Source of the DNA: a virus
Length of the DNA stretch: 38,424 nt
Strand: one strand, 5' to 3'
IMG/VR virus record: IMGVR_UViG_3300048694_001055
Span: 1-38,424 of that record
Below are positions 24,273 through 30,199 of the stretch, piece after piece; positions within the stretch are counted from its first letter, which is position 1, and each line of letters begins with the position of its first letter. The position numbers were made by a program, and so were the translations under genes. Under the pieces are notes generated by a model. It saw nothing but the letters and a program-made list of their open reading frames with translations, was not told the DNA's origin and searched no databases.

Positions 24273-24302
24273 CAAAAAAATGTCGTACCCCCATGTTATA
24301 CT
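24273..24302 (+). promoter_or_regulatory. Early promoter, weak -35
   Basis: TATACT at 24297-24302 preceded by TGT; the -35 (CAAAAA) is poor. The spacer has the ATGTC element. GAAAGGA and an ATG follow about 30 bp on. The weak -35 is consistent with a need for an activator. Confidence 0.55.
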
Positions 24303-24334
24303 TCAGTATATAAAGTTAAAGAAAGGAAGTTAAA

Positions 24335-24517
24335 ATGACTTCACTAAATGAAATTGAAAAAGATATCGCTATCGAATTTGGCTTCGAGGCTATCGGTTAT
24401 GGTTTGCCAAAAATTACTAGCGAGCAATTAACAAATGCTCAACGCTTATTTAATGCTCTCTCAGTAGATGAGCAAAATGAAATTGTAAATAATTATTTTA
24501 GAAAGTTAGGTGCTTAA
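24335..24517 (+). CDS. Hypothetical early protein
   Basis: 60 residues, mostly helical, acidic N-terminal half (LNEIEKDIAIEFGF), no recognised domain. The GAAAGGA ribosome site is eight bases before the ATG. Confidence 0.65.
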   Translation: MTSLNEIEKDIAIEFGFEAIGYGLPKITSEQLTNAQRLFNALSVDEQNEIVNNYFRKLGA

Positions 24518-24518
24518 T

Positions 24519-24668
24519 ATGGATAAAGTTAGAATTGACGAATTAAAGCGTTTTAATGATAACGCTCAATATCTAGCAGATATTGCTAGACTTGATGAGC
24601 TTATTGCTAAAGGTCAATATGTCGGAATAAATGACTTATTTGATCAAGATGACTTATTGTGTGATTAA
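24519..24668 (+). CDS. Hypothetical early protein
   Basis: 49 residues, acidic, unrecognised (VRIDELKRFNDNAQYLADIARLDELIAKG). It begins 1 bp after the previous stop. Its last codons overlap an exact Crp-like palindrome. Confidence 0.58.
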   Translation: MDKVRIDELKRFNDNAQYLADIARLDELIAKGQYVGINDLFDQDDLLCD

Positions 24669-24675
24669 ACTCACA
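24660..24675. promoter_or_regulatory. Crp-like palindrome (exact)
   Basis: TGTGA-TTAAAC-TCACA, spanning the stop codon of the preceding gene and 45 bp before the -10 box at 24721. Confidence 0.7.
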
Positions 24676-24697
24676 CTCCCGCCTTGCGGCGTGTCGC

Positions 24698-24726
24698 TTG
24701 AAAATGTCTGACCTATAGGCTATAAT
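24698..24726 (+). promoter_or_regulatory. Early promoter, near consensus
   Basis: TTGAAA (24698-24703), a 17-nt spacer starting ATGTCTGACC, and TATAAT (24721-24726). A GCGTGTCG box touches the -35 (24689-24696). Confidence 0.78.
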
Positions 24727-24777
24727 TGCCACTATAATTAAATAAATAAAAGTAAGTATCTTAGAAAGGATAACTAA

Positions 24778-24879
24778 ATGAATTTAGACGAATTCCGTGC
24801 TTATGTTGAAGCACAAAGAAAAACCTCTACTTTAGAGGCTATTGCAAAATTAACTACAAAAGAAAGTGAGACTAACTAA
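24778..24879 (+). CDS. Very small early protein
   Basis: 33 residues (MNLDEFRAYVEAQRKTS..). GAAAGGA lies seven bases before the ATG and a strong promoter lies upstream. It opens a chain of five genes joined by single-base TAATG overlaps. No function known. Confidence 0.6.
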   Translation: MNLDEFRAYVEAQRKTSTLEAIAKLTTKESETN

Positions 24880-25085
24880 TGTCTGCAAATATTTATTCTA
24901 TTGAGAGTTTATTAGAAAACTCTTATTATCGTTCCCGTTCTCTAGATGGACAAATTGTTCATGCTGAAATAGATAATCGTGCCGTATGGTATGGTGAAAA
25001 TACTCGTTCATATTTGGTTCGTGTAATCCCTAGCAATGGTGGAAAATCACAATGGCGAACTCTTGCAGTTAGTTTGGGGGAATAA
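24879..25085 (+). CDS. Hypothetical early protein
   Basis: 68 residues, beta-rich in appearance (VHAEIDNRAVWYGENTRSYLVRVIP, SQWRTLAVS). No family recognised. The start and the stop both share a base with the neighbouring genes. Confidence 0.65.
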   Translation: MSANIYSIESLLENSYYRSRSLDGQIVHAEIDNRAVWYGENTRSYLVRVIPSNGGKSQWRTLAVSLGE

Positions 25086-25258
25086 TGATAATTAAATTTG
25101 ATAATATTTCCGAAATTGTAGGAATTCCTTGTGATGATTGCGGGAGCGGTGGTTTCGTTATCCTTGATGTTCATGGAAATATTGAAAGAATGGGTTGCGA
25201 TTGTGTTGGTGTGGAAGATGAATATTTTCCGTTTGACGAGTTTGGAGAATGCGACTAA
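25085..25258 (+). CDS. Small zinc-ribbon protein
   Basis: 57 residues. CDDCGSGGF and CDC flank a short beta-hairpin (VILDVHGNIERMG), like half of a DnaJ-type zinc-binding module. Common in form among actinophage early proteins; the role is unknown. Confidence 0.62.
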   Translation: MIIKFDNISEIVGIPCDDCGSGGFVILDVHGNIERMGCDCVGVEDEYFPFDEFGECD

Positions 25259-25404
25259 TGAAAAAAAATGTTTTAATTTCTTTTGTAACTGAAGCAGAAA
25301 CTGATTTAGAAGCGGTATTTAATCTAAATAAAATTTTTAGATTTTTAACCGATAAAGAATTATCACAATTTGAAGCGTTTGATGTTGTGGAGGTTGTAGA
25401 ATAA
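25258..25404 (+). CDS. Hypothetical early protein
   Basis: 48 residues, no recognised motif (KKNVLISFVTEAETDLEAVFNL). Joined to both neighbours by TAATG. Confidence 0.58.
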   Translation: MKKNVLISFVTEAETDLEAVFNLNKIFRFLTDKELSQFEAFDVVEVVE

Positions 25405-25586
25405 TGATGACTAGAAAAGACTATGTTAAAACCGCTGAAATCTTAAAGAATTACTATGATAATAATCCAGTAGAACTTTCAGATTTTAAATATTTAGTAT
25501 TTGATTTTGTTGATTGGTTTGAAGAAGATAATCCTAATTTTAACGAAGAAAAGTTTTTGGAGGCAATATATGGAAAAGCAAAATAA
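25404..25586 (+). CDS. Conserved small phage protein
   Basis: 60 residues. The pattern TRKDYVKTAEILK, then FVDWFEEDNPNFNEEKFLEAIYG, fits a small helical family seen in many phages (recalled as a DNPxF..xxFLxA motif), function unknown. The TAATG start follows the chain. Confidence 0.68.
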   Translation: MMTRKDYVKTAEILKNYYDNNPVELSDFKYLVFDFVDWFEEDNPNFNEEKFLEAIYGKAK

Positions 25587-25728
25587 AGTAACTCGTGTGC
25601 AAGAATTGCGGAGAAGTAATGCAGCTACTCCGCAAAAAAATAAAAAGAAATACACACGCAAAGTTAAAAATAAAAAAACAAGGTCGTTAAAAGTTTTTAG
25701 CGATCTTGTTTCACCTTATTTTAGCTAA
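25570..25728 (+). CDS. Small basic protein
   Basis: 52 residues from the ATG at 25570, with TTGGAGG upstream. It overlaps the previous gene by 17 nt. It is highly Lys-rich (KNKKKYTRKVKNKKTR), so nucleic-acid binding is possible. Its last codons form one arm and the loop of a long inverted repeat. Confidence 0.55.
   Translation: MEKQNKVTRVQELRRSNAATPQKNKKKYTRKVKNKKTRSLKVFSDLVSPYFS
25676..25711 (+). terminator. Long inverted repeat at end of early operon
   Basis: A 17-bp stem (25676-25692 with 25695-25711) including two G-T pairs, overlapping the last codons of the basic protein and followed by a broken T-run. It is probably a terminator built into coding sequence. Confidence 0.55.
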
Positions 25729-25758
25729 ATTTATGCGTAAATAATTCGGACAAATCGC

Positions 25759-25842
25759 CCCACGTGCCACGCACTCGGGCGTGTCGCATATGATATTAAT
25801 CACATTAAATTAATCTCATATTTTGAGAATTACGGCGTGTCG
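25759..25842 (+). promoter_or_regulatory. CCACGTG and GCGTGTCG boxes with Crp-like site
   Basis: CCACGTG (25759-25765), GCGTGTCG (25779-25786 and 25835-25842) and TATGA-TATTAA-TCACA (25789-25804, one mismatch), the last 63 bp before the -10. A TCTCA/TGAGA inverted repeat sits between (25814-25828). The layout recurs at 26594-26680. Confidence 0.65.
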
Positions 25843-25844
25843 AA

Positions 25845-25873
25845 TTGATTATGTCATACGATTATGTTAAAAT
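25845..25873 (+). promoter_or_regulatory. Early promoter
   Basis: TTGATT (25845-25850), a 17-nt spacer beginning ATGTCA, and TAAAAT (25868-25873). Confidence 0.65.
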
Positions 25874-25903
25874 TACACCCTCAACCCGAAAGAAAGTAGA
25901 AAA

Positions 25904-26179
25904 ATGTCAAGTATATCAAAAGCATATGAACTAGCAGAAGCAGGCAAAGAAGCAATGACATCGTTTGATGTTATGGTGCAGGCTGCTAATATTGTAAAAA
26001 ATGCTAACACTTTATCAGAGCAAGAATTAATTGATTTAATGTTTAAGTATTCAGGAACTTTAACCGCCGCAGTTGCGTCTCGTGTAACAAATGTTCTTAT
26101 GTCAGAATCAGATTTTGATTCAATGTGTGCAGATATCCAAATGTTTGATGAAATTGAAAAGGATGTGTTAGGTGAGTAG
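25904..26179 (+). CDS. Hypothetical early protein
   Basis: 91 residues, helical, acidic at the C-terminus (AYELAEAGKEAMTSFDVMVQAANIV, FDEIEKDVLGE). Unrecognised. CCCGAAAGAAAG precedes the ATG. It ends in an 8-nt overlap with the next gene. Confidence 0.68.
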   Translation: MSSISKAYELAEAGKEAMTSFDVMVQAANIVKNANTLSEQELIDLMFKYSGTLTAAVASRVTNVLMSESDFDSMCADIQMFDEIEKDVLGE

Positions 26180-26312
26180 TTTATTTCAAGTATTAGCAAA
26201 TAATCATCCTGACGGAAACTTTAATGAAGAAGACTTATGGAATGCAATTGCAGAAGCAAATGATTTAGATGTAAATGTTATAATGGACGGAGACTTAGCA
26301 GAATGGCTATAA
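26172..26312 (+). CDS. Hypothetical early protein, GTG start
   Basis: 46 residues. The GTG start at 26172 is supported by AAAAGGA eight bases upstream and by the 8-nt overlap with the previous stop. The content is acidic and helical (DGNFNEEDLWNAIAEANDLD). No family known. Confidence 0.6.
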   Translation: MSSLFQVLANNHPDGNFNEEDLWNAIAEANDLDVNVIMDGDLAEWL

Positions 26313-26518
26313 AAAAAATTAAAAACGGTAATATCTTTACAGCAATGATAGCTGACATGTTAGATGTCTCTGATTCAGTGGCCCTGCGTGTGCACAATTA
26401 TATAGATGAAAATTATAATTTAGACTGGTCCGAAGCAGACGAGGATGAAATTAAATTCTATGCATTCATGGCCTTCGAAGATTTAAATGAAGAGGTCCCC
26501 GCCGAATTTTATATGTGA
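26303..26518 (+). CDS. Hypothetical early protein
   Basis: 71 residues, acidic C-terminal half (LDWSEADEDEIKFYAFMAFEDLNEE). The N-terminus has a short basic stretch. Overlaps the previous gene by 10 nt. A strong terminator follows. Confidence 0.63.
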   Translation: MAIKKIKNGNIFTAMIADMLDVSDSVALRVHNYIDENYNLDWSEADEDEIKFYAFMAFEDLNEEVPAEFYM

Positions 26519-26530
26519 CGGGTGAGAGAG

Positions 26531-26558
26531 CAAGGGCCAGGATGTTTCCTGGCCCTTG
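26531..26558 (+). terminator. Perfect 12-bp stem terminator
   Basis: CAAGGGCCAGGA (26531-26542) pairs fully with TCCTGGCCCTTG (26547-26558), 4-nt loop. The T-run after it is weak (TATAAACTTTAC), but the stem is strong and sits 12 bp after the operon's last stop. Confidence 0.75.
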
Positions 26559-26593
26559 TATAAACTTTACAAGATCTGAATAGTTATGCACTT

Positions 26594-26680
26594 CCACGTG
26601 CCCCCGCACTCGGGCGTGTCGTTACGAATGTGATATTAATCACCAAAAATGTGTCTCAAACTTTAAGATTATAGCGTGTT
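26594..26680 (+). promoter_or_regulatory. Second copy of CCACGTG / GCGTGTCG / Crp-like leader
   Basis: CCACGTG (26594-26600), GCGTGTCG (26614-26621), TGTGA-TATTAA-TCACC (26629-26644, one mismatch, 64 bp before the -10) and GCGTGTT (26674-26680). Shares the 17-mer CGCACTCGGGCGTGTCG and the TGATATTAATCAC core with the leader at 25759. Confidence 0.65.
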
Positions 26681-26684
26681 TAAA

Positions 26685-26714
26685 TAGACAGATGTCAGCC
26701 TAAAATGCTATAAT
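26685..26714 (+). promoter_or_regulatory. Early promoter
   Basis: TAGACA (26685-26690), an 18-nt spacer with ATGTCAG ending TGC, and TATAAT (26709-26714) followed by TGC. CCCGAAAGGA precedes the next ATG. Confidence 0.72.
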
Positions 26715-26744
26715 TGCAACCTATCAAACCCGAAAGGAAATAAA

Positions 26745-26987
26745 ATGGCAAAATGGAATAACTATCCGTTTACAGTAGGCGGAGTTAATTTTAACTCTCG
26801 TGTAAATATGGAGTCAAGTATTGGTAAGCAAGTTTCTCGCATGGGAGATAAAATGTTTACTCTTGCAAATACTCAGGCAGTGTCAGCACTTCTTGGTGAT
26901 GTTTCTTTAATGTCTTTAGATGAACTTAAGTCTGAGTTAGTTAGAGTTAATGCAGGTGGAAGCGAAGCGTTTATTGAATTAGCGTAA
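26745..26987 (+). CDS. Hypothetical early protein
   Basis: 80 residues (WNNYPFTVGGVNFNSRVNMESSIGKQ, SLDELKSELVRVNAGG). No recognised domain. Own promoter and ribosome site. A hairpin follows the stop. Confidence 0.66.
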   Translation: MAKWNNYPFTVGGVNFNSRVNMESSIGKQVSRMGDKMFTLANTQAVSALLGDVSLMSLDELKSELVRVNAGGSEAFIELA

Positions 26988-26992
26988 TTAGT

Positions 26993-27016
26993 GGGGGGAT
27001 TTTACAAAGTCCCCCC
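26993..27016 (+). terminator. G/C hairpin after 26745 gene
   Basis: GGGGGGA (26993-26999) with TCCCCCC (27010-27016). It resembles the hairpin after the lysin gene. It overlaps the -35 and spacer of the next promoter, so termination and initiation share the same bases. Confidence 0.5.
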
Positions 27017-27030
27017 TCATATGCTATACT
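27001..27030 (+). promoter_or_regulatory. Early promoter
   Basis: TTTACA (27001-27006), an 18-nt spacer starting AAGTC and ending TGC, and TATACT (27025-27030). No Crp-like site upstream. Confidence 0.62.
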
Positions 27031-27061
27031 CACCTATCCCTACAACCCGAAAGGCTATCAA

Positions 27062-27271
27062 ATGGAATACAATTATGTCCTAACAACACACTATGACGGC
27101 GATTATCACGCAAGTTTTAGATTTCCCGATGCGTTATCTGCCGTAGATGCGTTTAGAAAATGCGTTGATGCTGGAGATGCTAAGTCATACGCAACCTATA
27201 ATCTACTAGAGCCAAATGGCAAACTACACACACTTAATTTTTATAGAAATGGAGAAGTAAGTGGGAAGTAA
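27062..27271 (+). CDS. Hypothetical early protein
   Basis: 69 residues, alternating beta/alpha look (YNYVLTTHYDGDYHASFRFPDALSAVDAFRKCVD). Reminiscent of small sequence-diverse actinophage proteins, but no firm family. CCCGAAAGG upstream. Confidence 0.66.
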   Translation: MEYNYVLTTHYDGDYHASFRFPDALSAVDAFRKCVDAGDAKSYATYNLLEPNGKLHTLNFYRNGEVSGK

Positions 27272-27575
27272 TTTAGCAACAGAATTAGCAAATGGTGATT
27301 TAGATGTATCTTATAGACAAGGTATAGCTATTCAGTTACAAGGTAATCATTATCCACCCGTCCCGCTTTCTATGATTGATCCGTGTATTGAAGCGATTGA
27401 AGCGTGTAACGATGATGACTATAATCGTTTAATTAAACTACCTGAGGGAGTATCCTGGAGAGGACAAGACTCTGCTCCCGCCTCTGCTATCGTAGAGGGA
27501 CACCACCTAGATGCGTGGCTTAATCACGCTGATTGGTGTGATTGCTCAGATTGTGTGACGGAAGTCACAGAATAA
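27261..27575 (+). CDS. Conserved actinophage early protein
   Basis: 104 residues, GTG start with GGAG upstream and an 11-nt overlap. The pattern GNHYPPVPLSMIDPCIEAIEACNDDD, then LPEGVSWRGQDSAPASAIVEGHHLDAWL, matches a family I recall from actinobacteriophages, function unknown. The C-terminal CDCSDC may bind metal. Codons for its last residues hold an exact Crp-like palindrome. Confidence 0.73.
   Translation: MGSNLATELANGDLDVSYRQGIAIQLQGNHYPPVPLSMIDPCIEAIEACNDDDYNRLIKLPEGVSWRGQDSAPASAIVEGHHLDAWLNHADWCDCSDCVTEVTE
27554..27569. promoter_or_regulatory. Crp-like palindrome (exact), inside coding end
   Basis: TGTGA-CGGAAG-TCACA, within the last codons of the 27261 gene and 54 bp before the -10 at 27624. 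Confidence 0.68.
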
Positions 27576-27599
27576 TCATCTCAAATAATAAGATTGGGC

Positions 27600-27629
27600 T
27601 GGACAAATGTCTGACCCAAATGCTACAAT
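27600..27629 (+). promoter_or_regulatory. Early promoter
   Basis: TGGACA (27600-27605), an 18-nt spacer with ATGTCTGACCC ending TGC, and TACAAT (27624-27629). A TTAGCAAATTGCTAA near-palindrome follows at 27639-27653 in the leader. Confidence 0.68.
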
Positions 27630-27675
27630 AGACCCCTATTAGCAAATTGCTAATAACTTACAGAAAGGAAGCAAA

Positions 27676-27840
27676 ATGACCATTGGCAACAAGACATATC
27701 AGATTGGTGATTTATACACCACTCAGAAGTCAAAGGTTACAGGAACTATCAAGCAGATTGTTCCAAACGCATCTGGCTCGGTGCGTGTGCAACTTGAAGT
27801 AGATGGCGATACTCGCTGGACTACTTTCAAGAATAACTAA
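27676..27840 (+). CDS. Small conserved actinophage-type protein
   Basis: 54 residues. The pattern GDLYTTQKSKVTGTIKQIVPN, then VRVQLEVDGDTRWTTF, resembles a small beta-barrel-like protein common in actinophages; no function known. GAAAGGAAG precedes the ATG. It forms its own one-gene unit between two promoters. Confidence 0.65.
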   Translation: MTIGNKTYQIGDLYTTQKSKVTGTIKQIVPNASGSVRVQLEVDGDTRWTTFKNN

Positions 27841-27854
27841 ATAAATATGCTGGT

Positions 27855-27888
27855 GGGGTCAGAAAATGTCTGACCCCCCTGCTACAAT
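27855..27888 (+). promoter_or_regulatory. Early promoter combined with hairpin
   Basis: TACAAT (27883-27888) with TGC before it and a poor -35. A 9-bp inverted repeat GGGGTCAGA / TCTGACCCC (27855-27863, 27869-27877) covers the -35 and the ATGTCTGACC spacer element, so hairpin and promoter overlap. Confidence 0.55.
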
Positions 27889-27926
27889 AACTCTCTCAAA
27901 CAAACCCGAATAGAAAGAAGAAATAA

Positions 27927-28346
27927 ATGGCTAGAAGCAAAGCAATAAATGTAAAAATCGCAACCGCTAAGGTAATCAAAGCACTTGAAGCAAAGTTGGC
28001 AGAAATTAAGGCTGACTATGCAAATCAAGATAAGTTACAGGAAAAGCATAAGAAAGCAGTAGAAAAGTGGCAGAAAGAAGTTGGCAAACTTGCTTTATCT
28101 GCTATGGCTAAGGCTGAAGATGTCTGTGCTAGCGAACGCTACAATGGCGCAATTCAAGTTTCATTTGAGTTACCAAAGGGAACTATTGAACTTCCTGAGC
28201 GACCTGAAGCAGACTTCTCAGTTATGCACCAATGGCAATACAAAGAAACAACTAACGAAATTGAAAACGCAATTCGTATTCTCAAAATGACGGACGAAGA
28301 AGTTGTAAGCACTTCAACTTACAATACTATCGCTCAGTATCTCTAA
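27927..28346 (+). CDS. Coiled-coil early protein
   Basis: 139 residues. Residues 10-65 are a Lys/Ala/Glu coiled coil (VIKALEAKLAEIKADYANQDKLQEKHKKAVEKW is split by no proline). A beta segment (IQVSFELPKGTIELPERP) and a helical end follow. Similar coiled-coil proteins occur in actinophages; the role is unknown. It is followed by a strong terminator. Confidence 0.7.
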   Translation: MARSKAINVKIATAKVIKALEAKLAEIKADYANQDKLQEKHKKAVEKWQKEVGKLALSAMAKAEDVCASERYNGAIQVSFELPKGTIELPERPEADFSVMHQWQYKETTNEIENAIRILKMTDEEVVSTSTYNTIAQYL

Positions 28347-28362
28347 TTAGAGTTTGGTTTTC

Positions 28363-28391
28363 GGTGGGTTTCCTAAGTGTAAAAACCCACC
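28363..28391 (+). terminator. Terminator after coiled-coil gene
   Basis: GGTGGGTTT (28363-28371) pairs with AAACCCACC (28383-28391), 11-nt loop, 16 bp after the stop. Confidence 0.72.
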
Positions 28392-28395
28392 ACTA

Positions 28396-28490
28396 ATTTT
28401 CCAAAACCTCCTTTCGCAAATTAGGTTGGAAACGAAACAATGGCAGTTTGTAAGTGTTCTCGCCAAATGTCGTAAGGAATAACTTTCACA
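28396..28490 (+). other. Non-coding stretch with a second hairpin
   Basis: TTTCCA...ACCT pairs with AGGT...TGGAAA around a 13-nt loop (about 28398-28433). No ORF or further motif is visible. Confidence 0.5.
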
Positions 28491-28632
28491 TATAATTTAA
28501 TAAGTGGTCGTGAGTGATAACAGGTAAGTGTTATAGTAGCCTATAACCACCACTAAAATTTGATTGGGTAGATGCTATTTGCAGCTGCTAAATAGGATTG
28601 CGATTCTAGATCTAAAAATCCGTTCCCAATCA
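28491..28632 (+). ncRNA. Candidate structured small RNA with own -10 box
   Basis: TATAAT at 28491-28496 would start RNA near 28503. The first folded unit is closed by GTGGT/ACCAC and holds two exclusive hairpins sharing one arm: ATAACA with TGTTAT, or GTTATAG with CTATAAC. The second unit is closed by TGATTGGG (28561-28568) and CCCAATCA (28625-28632), with an inner CTATTTGCAG/CTGCTAAATAG stem. There is no ORF. It is not a tRNA, since no T-arm fits. The -35 is poor, so the promoter is the weakest part. Confidence 0.5.
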
Positions 28633-28634
28633 TT

Positions 28635-28730
28635 TCACATTGTGAGACCCACGTGGGCCATGACCAGTCATTGTCAAATAGACACGCCGATCTGAAAATG
28701 TGATTTACGACACGCATTTTGGAATTGACA
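28635..28730 (+). promoter_or_regulatory. Operator-like boxes upstream of DUF932 gene
   Basis: TCACA-T-TGTGA (28635-28645), CCCACGTGGG (28648-28657), GACACGCC (28681-28688), CGACACGC (28708-28715) and half a Crp-like site (TGTGA at 28699). The same set of boxes as other early leaders. Confidence 0.55.
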
Positions 28731-28754
28731 AATGTCTGCCCAATCTGTTATACT
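28725..28754 (+). promoter_or_regulatory. Early promoter, consensus -35
   Basis: TTGACA (28725-28730), an 18-nt spacer starting AATGTCTGCCC, and TATACT (28749-28754) followed by TGC. Confidence 0.78.
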
Positions 28755-28781
28755 TGCACAATCTCTAGAAAGGATATATAA

Positions 28782-29816
28782 ATGACGAATCTCGCTCATG
28801 AAAAAGAAATTGCAGATAATTCTGTAACTTTCGCTCTCGTTAATTCCCGCTCAAATCCTGCATGGCATTCTGCTGCTAATCATGTATGGAATACAGATGA
28901 GGAACAGCCTACAATTAAGCAAATCATGGATTCTGCTAAATTATCAAATTGGAATGTTCGCTTAGAGCCTGTTTCAGAATTGGCTACACAGCATAATTTT
29001 CTAACAGAATCTTTCTTAGTTGTTCGTGATAACCCGCACAAGGCTAATGCTACAGATGTTTTATCTGTTGTAGGTTCACGCTATAAAGAAGTTCAGAATG
29101 AAGACTTATTCGCATTCGCTGAAAATCTTCACGATTCAAACCCTGAAGTAACTGTAGATTCTGCAGGTTCATTCAAGAATGGGCGTGTTGTATTTGGTTC
29201 ATGGTCTGTCCCGCAAACTTTAGTTCTTGACCCTAAAGGTGCTAATGATAAAACTAATTTGTATTTAGTTGTTTACACTAGCCATGATGGTTCTGTTGCT
29301 GTTCAAGCAGCAATTACACCTGTTCGTGTTCGCTGTCAGAATACACTTAATTTTGCTATGCGTAGTGCAAAGCAATCTTTCAAGATTCGCCACACTCAAA
29401 CTGTAGATGGAAAAATTGCACAGGCTCGTGAAGCCTTAAATCTATCTGTTGCTTATATGGACGAGTTTAGCAAAGAAGCAGAAATGCTATTTCAGCGTGA
29501 AGTTACAGATAAGAAATTTTCTGAAATTATTAACGCTATTTACCCAAAGCCTGAAACTGATAAAAAGGGTTCATTAACTAAATGGGAAAATAAAGTTGTA
29601 TTGCTTGACGAGTTGTATCACAATTCAGAAACCAATGCTAATATCAAAGGAACAGCATGGGGAGCATTAAATGCTTTCACAGAACGCCTTGATTATTTCC
29701 GCACTGCCCGTAAAAATGGTGGCGAATCACTTATTTATTCTGCAAGTGGTTTTGACCCTGTTATCACAGCAGAAAAAAATAATATCAAGAAAAAAATTCT
29801 TGCACTAACAGCGTAA
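28782..29816 (+). CDS. DUF932 / TIGR03299 phage-plasmid protein
   Basis: 344 residues. VLSVVGSRYKEVQNEDLFAFAENL, VFGSWSVPQ, LYLVVYTSHDGSVAVQAAITPVRVRCQNTL and the helical segment KIRHTQTVDGKIAQAREAL are characteristic of DUF932, a family widespread on phages and plasmids; the length is typical. The biochemical role is not established. It is the largest early gene, monocistronic, with its own strong promoter and GAAAGGA, so it is probably made in quantity early. A tRNA gene follows. Confidence 0.88.
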   Translation: MTNLAHEKEIADNSVTFALVNSRSNPAWHSAANHVWNTDEEQPTIKQIMDSAKLSNWNVRLEPVSELATQHNFLTESFLVVRDNPHKANATDVLSVVGSRYKEVQNEDLFAFAENLHDSNPEVTVDSAGSFKNGRVVFGSWSVPQTLVLDPKGANDKTNLYLVVYTSHDGSVAVQAAITPVRVRCQNTLNFAMRSAKQSFKIRHTQTVDGKIAQAREALNLSVAYMDEFSKEAEMLFQREVTDKKFSEIINAIYPKPETDKKGSLTKWENKVVLLDELYHNSETNANIKGTAWGALNAFTERLDYFRTARKNGGESLIYSASGFDPVITAEKNNIKKKILALTA

Positions 29817-29855
29817 GAAATAAATTCCTGAGCATGAATTAAAACTGCTCCACAT

Positions 29856-29929
29856 GGTGCGTTAGAATAGTTGGTTAATTCGCTACCCTGTCACGGTAGA
29901 GATCACGGGTTCAAGTCCCGTACGCATCG
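29856..29929 (+). tRNA. tRNA-Asp (anticodon GTC)
   Basis: 74 nt with a full cloverleaf: acceptor GGTGCGT with ACGCATC (one G-T pair), D-stem GAAT/ATTC, anticodon stem CTACC/GGTAG with loop CTGTCAC, five-base variable loop, T-stem ACGGG/CCCGT with loop TTCAAGT, discriminator G. CCA is not encoded. It reads GAC/GAT, abundant in these acidic early proteins. Confidence 0.93.
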
Positions 29930-29930
29930 C

Positions 29931-30047
29931 ATGGAAAATAAAAATCTAAAAGAAATACAAGAGCTAATTAATACTGCATGGTGGAATGGTGACATTAGCG
30001 ATGAAGCTGCTGATTGGTGGGGAGAAAATGCTAAAAAGCTGATGTAG
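29931..30047 (+). CDS. Very small protein directly after tRNA
   Basis: 38 residues (KEIQELINTAWWNGDISDEAADWWGENAKKLM), resembling short Trp-rich actinophage proteins. The ATG lies 1 bp after the tRNA discriminator, leaving no room for a ribosome site outside the tRNA. Tentative. Confidence 0.45.
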   Translation: MENKNLKEIQELINTAWWNGDISDEAADWWGENAKKLM

Positions 30048-30050
30048 TGG

Positions 30051-30130
30051 CCACGTGCGTGTGATCAAAATCACAATTACGATATGTCCTATTTATCCCA
30101 TAATTACGAATTACGATCTATAAATTACGA
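30051..30130 (+). promoter_or_regulatory. CCACGTG, exact Crp-like palindrome and four ATTACGA boxes
   Basis: CCACGTG (30051-30057), TGTGA-TCAAAA-TCACA (30060-30075), then ATTACGA at 30076, 30103, 30110 and 30124. The Crp-like site is 89 bp from the -10, further than in the other leaders. Confidence 0.68.
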
Positions 30131-30141
30131 TTAAGAACCTA

Positions 30142-30170
30142 TTGAAATTGTCAGTGGTTTTTGCTATAAT
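30142..30170 (+). promoter_or_regulatory. Early promoter, near consensus
   Basis: TTGAAA (30142-30147), a 17-nt spacer starting TTGTCAG and ending TGC, and TATAAT (30165-30170). Confidence 0.78.
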
Positions 30171-30199
30171 TGGCTATTCTCGAACCGAAAGGAAATTAA

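Larger units (their letters stand above)
24110..24334 (+). other. Gene-free composite control region
   Basis: Contains a TTTATGCGTAAATAATT element (also at 25730), two CCACGTG boxes (24145-24151, 24154-24160), an ACACGCCG box, an exact Crp-like palindrome, a TGTCCGTTTTG box and an early promoter. The order is shared with other early leaders. Confidence 0.75.

Noticed and set aside
24100-24334. Attachment site or insertion-sequence remnant
   Set aside because: No integrase or transposase is seen in the window, and the repeats are explained better as regulatory boxes shared by early leaders.
28562-28631. tRNA-like element with a 7-bp closing stem
   Set aside because: No T-arm or anticodon arm can be formed; treated as part of a structured RNA.
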